This document shows, in pieces, positions 60,901 through 64,000 of a stretch of 64,000 bases of DNA. Where the stretch lies: contig CM082594.2 of NCBI GenBank assembly GCA_040954595.2, forward strand, positions 7,812,001 through 7,876,000, in the 5' to 3' direction. Below the pieces are notes generated by a model that ran no database searches, had not been told where the DNA came from, and saw only the letters and a list, made by a program, of their open reading frames with translations. The position numbers were made by a program, and so were the translations under genes. The number at the start of each line of letters is the position of its first letter. The stretch's first letter is position 1. Origin of the DNA: Balanoglossus misakiensis (lineage: Eukaryota > Hemichordata).

Positions 60901-63706
60901 AAATATATTTGAGAGTTAAACTTTTGGCTGTTTTATCAGTATTTTCATTCTGTATATCTAGCATGTTTACTTGTTCATCTTAACGAGGCATGATTAAATG
61001 TGTATAGTGCTAATCTTCTCAACATACCCCCATGGGTGCATGCACAATCGATGTATTCAAGTACGGGTTTGAATGCATTTCTCAATAATAACATAATCGG
61101 CGCACATACACGCGACATGTTGGCAAGCAGAAAACTCGGGGCGTGATGGGATACTATACGAAAAAAGAGACAAAGAAATGTACAACATTAGCAAAACAAA
61201 AATACTGAAAAAAAATAGCTAGAAGTGGCCCTTTAATGAATTGAACATTTACCGGTAATAACCTGTGAGAAGTAGGCGGGTTACTGATCCATGAAAAGTA
61301 CCTGTGCAGTCACTTTTGTTGGTAAGTAGGGCAAGGTTGGTCGTACAAAACCAGTGAAATGATCATGTTTGCAAAAAAACACATGGTCATGACCAGAACT
61401 GGACAATTTAGCACAGACTTCTTCAAGACAATCCTTCTTTGAGAGAGGTTTGAAAGCGTATGAATAAACAAAAGGTTATTTTTCACCATTGTCGATGCAC
61501 GGTGACACCCCTCTACAGTAAAAAGTTCAAACCTTTGTCATCAGAAATACACAAACACACTCTCACCTTTTAAGAAGGGTTTACATATTGTTTGGGGGAC
61601 AGGGGGATTATGGTACTCAGTTGAAATTTTAAGCATACTGATTACCATATGACTAAACAGATTTTAACAGATTGATGTCCTGGTAGTCACAGAACAGCTG
61701 TTAACCCCAAAATATAACTTAAATTTAGTTCAGCCTGTATTGTTTTGAATGTTTTCATTGACAGTCAATGTATTATTGGAAAACAGAGGGCATGTCTGGG
61801 TGAGGGAAGGCAAATGTGACAGGGTCAGACTGCGCAATGTTTTTTGTTAAGGTTGGGGAACATTGATAAATGATTTGGGAGTGAACTGGTCGGCATACGC
61901 AAATATATTATCAACCTCTGATCTGTGACTGTATATATATGAAAAAGTTATATAATAAACGGGTGCCACACTCGTTTATTCAGCCGTCCATTGCAAGTGT
62001 ACACAACTATCGCGGGATAGGCACATGGGTATTAAAAATCCCTGCAAAGACAAGTGCCATTTGTCGCCCAAGGATAAGGAGAAGTATTTTATATTTTAAG
62101 GATTAAAACTCTTGTAAAAAGAAGCAGCTATTGGGCTTAAAGCTAATTGCTGAAGGCAACCTCGATAAAATGACTGAGGAACCCCAGTAACACTTACATG
62201 TACCTGGGTAACGCCCCTTAACAAAAACACTGCTGGAGCATTCAATAGCCCGGGGTACTGCCTGATTTCAAGGGTAAAAGCCAAAGACAAATTCTCTGTG
62301 TACTGCTAGACAAAAAGTTCACACTCGAAGGCCACCAAGACCTATATACTGTAAAACGGGAAATTTTCGTGACAGGAAATTTTCGCAATATCAACGTTCT
62401 ATGATTGCACACAATGATTTGAAACTGACAAAGTTCATGAAGATCTTTCCTGCAGGGAATTTGGCAATTCAGCAGGCACTGAGTAAAAAAATAATGATGT
62501 GTGATAAATAGCTAAGCTCTGATATTTGATACTTGATACAGTCATCTCTCACCATACCATGAGTTTGTATTACAGAGATACATGTCTATGAACTAGCTTT
62601 TAAAGACAGCTGAGTTATAACATCAACCATATTATGACTGGGAAACTGTTACAAACAGTTCTGATAGTACCAACTTGATATTTCAATTAAGAGACATGGC
62701 ATGCCATTTGTATTAATTTTCAATTCCATTATTTTTTTTTTCTTCATTGAAAATGCTATAGGACTGGGGTTTTACCTGCAGGGAACATTTCTATATCTAT
62801 CCAATGAACTCGTAGCATATCTTGTTTGTTTGGGACAACAATGGTAGAGCATTACAAAAGAGGGAACATAAACATTCATTACTACGTAAAGCGGCACTTT
62901 CTTCCTTCAGGCGTACCAGTCAGTTCTGGTACAGTAACTACCGGTACAACTACTTACGCTAACTTTTCACTTCTAAAGGCAGCAGAAACACCGCCAATGA
63001 AAGAGAAAAGGCAATCAGCGTACAGGTATGCAGCAACCTTTGTCGTGTTTGTGGTGCTGTATTTCTAAATACAGATACTCTTCATGATCTTTTCACTTGA
63101 AATCCAATTCATCTCGGATTACAATGGAAAATAGTGGTATTCACGTATTGCTCGAAAAATACTAAAAAGTTTATGAGAAAAAGTTTACGACTTTGTTTTT
63201 CAAGGCACGTACTACCTTAATTCAGGTGGTTCTAACCGCTATAGACATGATCAAAGGAACCTAACAATAAGAAATCTAACAGAAAGGTTATAAAGATCTT
63301 ATTTCTTGCTGGGTTTGAGCTACAGATGTCAAATGTTCGCAGATATTGGGGTTTTAAACAAGTTTTAATAAATGTCTCTTAAAGGTATACAGTCACCTAT
63401 GCAAATTTAGCTACAGTTACCATGGCGAACTAACATATAGCCAATCACAGATCTCCAGTGGGTGGCACACACCATTACACTCAAATACACCAATTCAACC
63501 ATGGGCGTATCTTCTTTGGTGGTGACCGTATACCTTATAGCTCAATCTCTGTAATTTTAGAGAAACTTTTTCTTACCATTGAAGCAATTTCTGTGAGATC
63601 GTACTGATCAATGACCACACGGCCCTGGCCTTCGGTTTTAAATGTGATGTTGTGGTTAATCCCTGTTTGAAAAATAAGGTGGCCACTCTGTGTGATCATT
63701 TTTGGT
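27070..63706 (-). CDS. CUBN: Cubilin, complete except signal-peptide exon: N-terminal segment, coiled coil, 8 EGF-like, 27 CUB domains
   Basis: Cubilin is a large extracellular endocytic receptor. In vertebrates it binds vitamin B12-intrinsic factor and many proteins, and it relies on amnionless for membrane anchoring. The gene reads on the minus strand from 63706 to the TAG at 27070-27072. The first visible exon (63577-63706) shows [19 protein letters not shown], which aligns with the vertebrate segment near PRMATERGNLVFLTG. It joins after a 12.7 kb intron to a short helical segment, then 8 EGF-like modules and exactly 27 CUB domains, the vertebrate number and order. CUB units are mostly phase 1 cassettes of two exons. 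The signal-peptide exon must lie beyond 63706 and was not found. The last exon ends [10 protein letters not shown] and stops with no transmembrane segment, as expected for cubilin. CUB13 lacks one disulfide. Several introns carry MITE-like elements and simple repeats. No stop or frameshift was seen in the exons. Confidence 0.93.
27879..27969. mobile_element. MITE-like palindromic element, copy 2
   Basis: Begins TTTAACCCTTTCACCACAG and ends GGGGGTGAAAGGGTT, with core TTTTCTATGGTAAGGTTGG. Lies in a cubilin intron. Confidence 0.75.
28060..28598 (-). CDS. CUBN: Cubilin CUB26
   Basis: Exons 28417-28598 ([25 protein letters not shown]) and 28060-28240 ([19 protein letters not shown]). The first cysteine is followed by SQ rather than GG, and the fourth by NNG. 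Confidence 0.85.
28782..29403 (-). CDS. CUBN: Cubilin CUB25
   Basis: Exons 29195-29403 ([31 protein letters not shown]) and 28782-28923 ([18 protein letters not shown]). A MITE-like copy lies in the intron. Confidence 0.85.
29083..29176. mobile_element. MITE-like palindromic element, copy 3
   Basis: Begins TTAACCTTCTCACCCCC and ends GGTGAAAGGGTTA, in the opposite orientation to copy 2. Lies in a cubilin intron. Confidence 0.75.
29498..30036 (-). CDS. CUBN: Cubilin CUB24
   Basis: Exons 29837-30036 ([26 protein letters not shown]) and 29498-29660 ([18 protein letters not shown]). Confidence 0.85.
30256..30784 (-). CDS. CUBN: Cubilin CUB23
   Basis: Exons 30658-30784 ([19 protein letters not shown]) and 30256-30476 ([28 protein letters not shown]). 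The intron is at the early position, after VIEIK. Confidence 0.85.
31095..31637 (-). CDS. CUBN: Cubilin CUB22
   Basis: Exons 31482-31637 ([25 protein letters not shown]) and 31095-31280 ([27 protein letters not shown]). Confidence 0.85.
31804..32239 (-). CDS. CUBN: Cubilin CUB21
   Basis: Exons 32058-32239 ([25 protein letters not shown]) and 31804-31960 ([18 protein letters not shown]). Confidence 0.85.
32363..32822 (-). CDS. CUBN: Cubilin CUB20
   Basis: Exons 32701-32822 ([18 protein letters not shown]) and 32363-32597 ([29 protein letters not shown]). The intron is at the early position, after EGSAIK. Confidence 0.85.
33112..33589 (-). CDS. CUBN: Cubilin CUB19
   Basis: Exons 33380-33589 ([30 protein letters not shown]) and 33112-33261 ([18 protein letters not shown]). 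Confidence 0.85.
33809..34498 (-). CDS. CUBN: Cubilin CUB18
   Basis: Exons 34317-34498 ([25 protein letters not shown]) and 33809-33977 ([18 protein letters not shown]). Confidence 0.85.
34828..35323 (-). CDS. CUBN: Cubilin CUB17
   Basis: Exons 35108-35323 ([30 protein letters not shown]) and 34828-34968 ([16 protein letters not shown]). Confidence 0.85.
35584..36076 (-). CDS. CUBN: Cubilin CUB16
   Basis: Exons 35905-36076 ([28 protein letters not shown]) and 35584-35762 ([27 protein letters not shown]). The intron falls just before the third cysteine. Confidence 0.85.
35808..35884. repeat. CA-rich microsatellite
   Basis: A run of CA with interspersed GA units lies in the intron inside cubilin CUB16, close to the 3' splice site of its second exon. 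Confidence 0.85.
36264..37004 (-). CDS. CUBN: Cubilin CUB15
   Basis: Exons 36820-37004 ([25 protein letters not shown]) and 36264-36429 ([18 protein letters not shown]). Confidence 0.85.
37122..37202. mobile_element. MITE-like palindromic element, copy 4
   Basis: Core AAAGGTCCAACCTTACCAG and right end GGTGAAAGGGTTAATTAA. The left end is degraded. Lies next to CUB14 exon 2. Confidence 0.7.
37210..37683 (-). CDS. CUBN: Cubilin CUB14
   Basis: Exons 37483-37683 ([29 protein letters not shown]) and 37210-37356 ([15 protein letters not shown]). A MITE-like copy lies just after it in the intron. Confidence 0.83.
37835..38443 (-). CDS. CUBN: Cubilin CUB13, lacks first disulfide
   Basis: Exons 38262-38443 ([25 protein letters not shown]) and 37835-38033 ([18 protein letters not shown]). 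The usual first Cys is Ala (AGGD), and the second, before xW, is Val (NVEWTI). Cys 3 and 4 remain. A Pro-rich tail ([10 protein letters not shown]) follows. Confidence 0.85.
38080..38121. repeat. GGAT/GGGT tetranucleotide repeat
   Basis: About ten GGAT or GGGT units lie in the intron inside cubilin CUB13. Confidence 0.8.
38596..39062 (-). CDS. CUBN: Cubilin CUB12
   Basis: Exons 38930-39062 ([18 protein letters not shown]) and 38596-38794 ([26 protein letters not shown]). The intron is at the early position. Confidence 0.85.
39281..39634 (-). CDS. CUBN: Cubilin CUB11, single exon
   Basis: The whole domain is in one 354-base exon ([48 protein letters not shown]). It is the only one of the 27 not split by an intron. 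Confidence 0.87.
39731..40190 (-). CDS. CUBN: Cubilin CUB10
   Basis: Exons 40000-40190 ([26 protein letters not shown]) and 39731-39893 ([18 protein letters not shown]). Confidence 0.85.
40391..41066 (-). CDS. CUBN: Cubilin CUB9
   Basis: Exons 40885-41066 ([25 protein letters not shown]) and 40391-40559 ([18 protein letters not shown]). The fourth-cysteine segment LCHQQTAGQ departs from the usual CGxxxP. Confidence 0.83.
41180..41945 (-). CDS. CUBN: Cubilin CUB8
   Basis: Exons 41764-41945 ([26 protein letters not shown]) and 41180-41342 ([18 protein letters not shown]). A MITE-like copy lies in the intron. Confidence 0.85.
41657..41749. mobile_element. MITE-like palindromic element, copy 5
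   Basis: Begins TATACCCTTTCACCCCCAG and ends GGTGGTGACAGGGTTTAA. Lies in a cubilin intron. Confidence 0.75.
42076..42636 (-). CDS. CUBN: Cubilin CUB7
   Basis: Exons 42455-42636 ([25 protein letters not shown]) and 42076-42232 ([17 protein letters not shown]). Confidence 0.85.
42682..42850. repeat. Dispersed A/T-rich repeat, copy A
   Basis: Shares CCTATTGAATTTCTA, TTCTATGGACAT and GATTTCTATGTAGTTTTGGA with copy B near 49.7 kb. Rich in TCTATAG words. Lies in a cubilin intron. Confidence 0.7.
42867..43408 (-). CDS. CUBN: Cubilin CUB6
   Basis: Exons 43222-43408 ([27 protein letters not shown]) and 42867-43030 ([15 protein letters not shown]). Confidence 0.85.
43510..43982 (-). CDS. CUBN: Cubilin CUB5
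   Basis: Exons 43754-43982 ([29 protein letters not shown]) and 43510-43640 ([16 protein letters not shown]). The intron is unusually late, just before the fourth cysteine. CUB5-8 bind intrinsic factor-B12 in mammals; nothing here shows that ligand. Confidence 0.83.
44206..44351. repeat. ATTGT pentanucleotide array with internal ATTGC variant block
   Basis: About 29 tandem five-base units. A central block switches to ATTGC for several units and then returns to ATTGT. Lies between cubilin CUB4 and CUB5 exons. Confidence 0.95.
44409..44957 (-). CDS. CUBN: Cubilin CUB4
   Basis: Exons 44773-44957 ([26 protein letters not shown]) and 44409-44580 ([18 protein letters not shown]). Confidence 0.85.
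45187..45827 (-). CDS. CUBN: Cubilin CUB3
   Basis: Exons 45640-45827 ([26 protein letters not shown]) and 45187-45343 ([18 protein letters not shown]). The intron before it carries the ATC-rich array. Confidence 0.85.
45839..46020. repeat. ATC-rich trinucleotide array
   Basis: About 180 bases of ATC with ACC and GTC interruptions, in the intron between CUB2 and CUB3. All strands give long Asp, Ser or Met low-complexity frames, which are not exons. Confidence 0.95.
46074..46524 (-). CDS. CUBN: Cubilin CUB2
   Basis: Exons 46340-46524 ([26 protein letters not shown]) and 46074-46236 ([29 protein letters not shown]). [15 protein letters not shown] is close to the vertebrate CUB2 text. Confidence 0.87.
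46929..47503 (-). CDS. CUBN: Cubilin CUB1
   Basis: Exons 47388-47503 ([14 protein letters not shown]) and 46929-47163 ([23 protein letters not shown]). The intron falls at the early position, after ISTTRGK, before the calcium-site strand. Confidence 0.85.
47193..47263. mobile_element. MITE-like palindromic element, copy 6, truncated
   Basis: Has the core GGTAAGGTTGGGCCTCTAAA and the right end GGGGGTGAAAGGGTTAA. The left end is missing. Lies in the CUB1 intron. Confidence 0.7.
47652..50258 (-). CDS. CUBN: Cubilin EGF-like modules 1-8
   Basis: Exons: 50157-50258 ([12 protein letters not shown]), 49840-49943 (NECYDF, calcium-binding type), 49454-49583 ([29 protein letters not shown]), 49118-49295 ([17 protein letters not shown]), 48779-48910 ([10 protein letters not shown]), 48477-48572 ([12 protein letters not shown]), 48185-48318 ([22 protein letters not shown]) and 47652-47838 ([40 protein letters not shown]). 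The order of calcium-binding and NGGC-type modules follows vertebrate cubilin. Confidence 0.88.
49685..49800. repeat. Dispersed A/T-rich repeat, copy B
   Basis: Shares CCTATTGAATTTCTA, CATGGACATCTATAG and GATTTCTATGTAGTTTTGGA with copy A. Lies between cubilin EGF exons. Confidence 0.7.
50389..50911 (-). CDS. CUBN: Cubilin coiled-coil exons
   Basis: Exons 50738-50911 (58 codons, [19 protein letters not shown] and [19 protein letters not shown]) and 50389-50427 (13 codons, [13 protein letters not shown]). Heptad-like hydrophobic spacing matches the short trimerising coil before the EGF modules of vertebrate cubilin. Confidence 0.82.
53972..54067. mobile_element. MITE-like palindromic element, copy 7
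   Basis: Begins TTTTAAACCCTTTCACC and ends GGGGATGAAAGGTTAA, with core GGTAAGGTTGGACCTCTG. Lies in the large cubilin intron. Confidence 0.75.
55765..55885. repeat. Imperfect tandem duplication, about 62-bp unit
   Basis: Two units each start GAGCGAAATTC and contain AAGTGTCC and AGTGAAATGC. Lies in the large cubilin intron. Confidence 0.65.
60375..60475. mobile_element. Hairpin (MITE-like) element, 101 bp
   Basis: Left end ACCTTAAGGTAGTAC followed by CGCCTC; right end GAGGCG followed by CTACCTTAAGGT. The ends are inverted copies over about 20 bases, with an unrelated loop. A further CCTTAAGGTAG word occurs near 60566. Confidence 0.6.
63577..63706 (-). CDS. CUBN: Cubilin N-terminal exon
   Basis: A 130-base exon with a TTTCAG acceptor and ATG|GTAAGA donor. 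It encodes the conserved segment after the propeptide, including [18 protein letters not shown] and [13 protein letters not shown]. In vertebrate cubilin this region is involved in trimer formation and amnionless binding. Confidence 0.88.
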
Positions 63707-64000
63707 CTGAAAGAAAACAAAGTTGTACATCTTGATTAATTAATCAATACGCAATAAGGGTGGGGGGCTTTTGGTCATATATAATGATACTTCAGGAAGA
63801 GTTTGAAATACTAAAATATAACACCAACTTCCTTTATTGCGTATAGTATTACACGGGCGACCCACATATATGCGATGACGAAGCTACTGTTGGCAAGACT
63901 TGAAATCATGGCTGACCTTGATAACTTTCATGCTGTGTATAGTAATACAGTCATGTACTACGACACAATCGGTTTGCTAAACTTTCCCACCATCATCTTT

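Larger units (their letters stand above)
50912..63576 (-). other. CUBN: Large cubilin intron, 12.7 kb, no further gene seen
   Basis: It separates the N-terminal exon (phase 0 end) from the coiled-coil exon (phase 0 start), so no coding exon is required between them. Reading frames inside are short and unsupported. It holds one MITE-like copy, a two-unit tandem repeat at about 55.77 kb, a 101-bp hairpin element and several homopolymer runs. Its size next to the 5' end suits a place for transcriptional control elements, but none can be named. Confidence 0.6.

Noticed and set aside
62826-63068. 80-codon plus-strand frame in the cubilin intron
   Set aside because: No splice support, no known domain and no codon pattern; treated as chance.
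63707-64000. Search for the cubilin signal-peptide exon
   Set aside because: No hydrophobic minus-strand start with a matching donor is visible; it probably lies outside the window.
1-64000. CRISPR arrays, tRNA, rRNA, viral or bacterial gene clusters
   Set aside because: No spaced direct repeats, cloverleaf folds or prokaryotic operon layout were recognised.

Overview
This is a eukaryotic, intron-rich metazoan window. Introns have GT-AG ends, there are alternating coding strands with 1-13 kb introns, and simple repeats are abundant. The gene content (a PIWI-pathway Tudor-KH protein, kinase-less DAPK-like Ank-Roc-COR-Death proteins, a ZIP transporter and full-length cubilin) and the frequent tacatgta words suggest a marine invertebrate, either an invertebrate deuterostome such as a hemichordate or a lophotrochozoan. 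The species cannot be fixed from sequence alone.

Layout. About 0.2-1.9 kb: 5' part of an unrecognised Lys/Arg-rich gene on the minus strand. 3.35-9.56 kb: TDRKH on the minus strand, with an N-terminal membrane anchor, two KH domains, a Tudor domain and a very long Ser/Asp/Glu-rich C-terminal extension. 11.3-16.5 kb (plus) and 17.9-22.8 kb (minus): two convergent paralogues with ankyrin repeats, a Roc GTPase domain, a COR region and a Death domain. They share nearly the same exon plan, so they are an old inverted duplication. 24.1-25.05 kb: an intronless ZIP-family metal transporter on the minus strand. 27.07-63.7 kb: cubilin on the minus strand, complete except for its signal-peptide exon. 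Its N-terminal segment, coiled coil, 8 EGF-like modules and 27 CUB domains can all be read. A 12.7 kb intron separates its first visible exon from the rest.

Non-coding structure. At least seven copies of a short palindromic element with ends near TTAACCCTTTCACC (MITE-like) are scattered through introns, mostly in cubilin. A second A/T-rich dispersed repeat occurs twice, and a 101-bp hairpin element sits in the large cubilin intron. Simple arrays include an ATTGT pentanucleotide array, an ATC-rich array, CA, GGAT and a 25-nt poly-C run. Two close matches to the SPH (STAF/ZNF143) promoter motif sit just upstream of two gene starts, and a YY1-like motif and a CACGTG box mark the TDRKH promoter.

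The genes are unrelated functionally (piRNA/mitochondrial surface, death signalling, metal transport, endocytosis). The only genomic relationship seen is the duplicated Death-domain pair. All gene models are ab initio from splice signals and reading frame; exon edges may be off by a base or two. No prokaryote-type system, CRISPR array, tRNA or rRNA was found.
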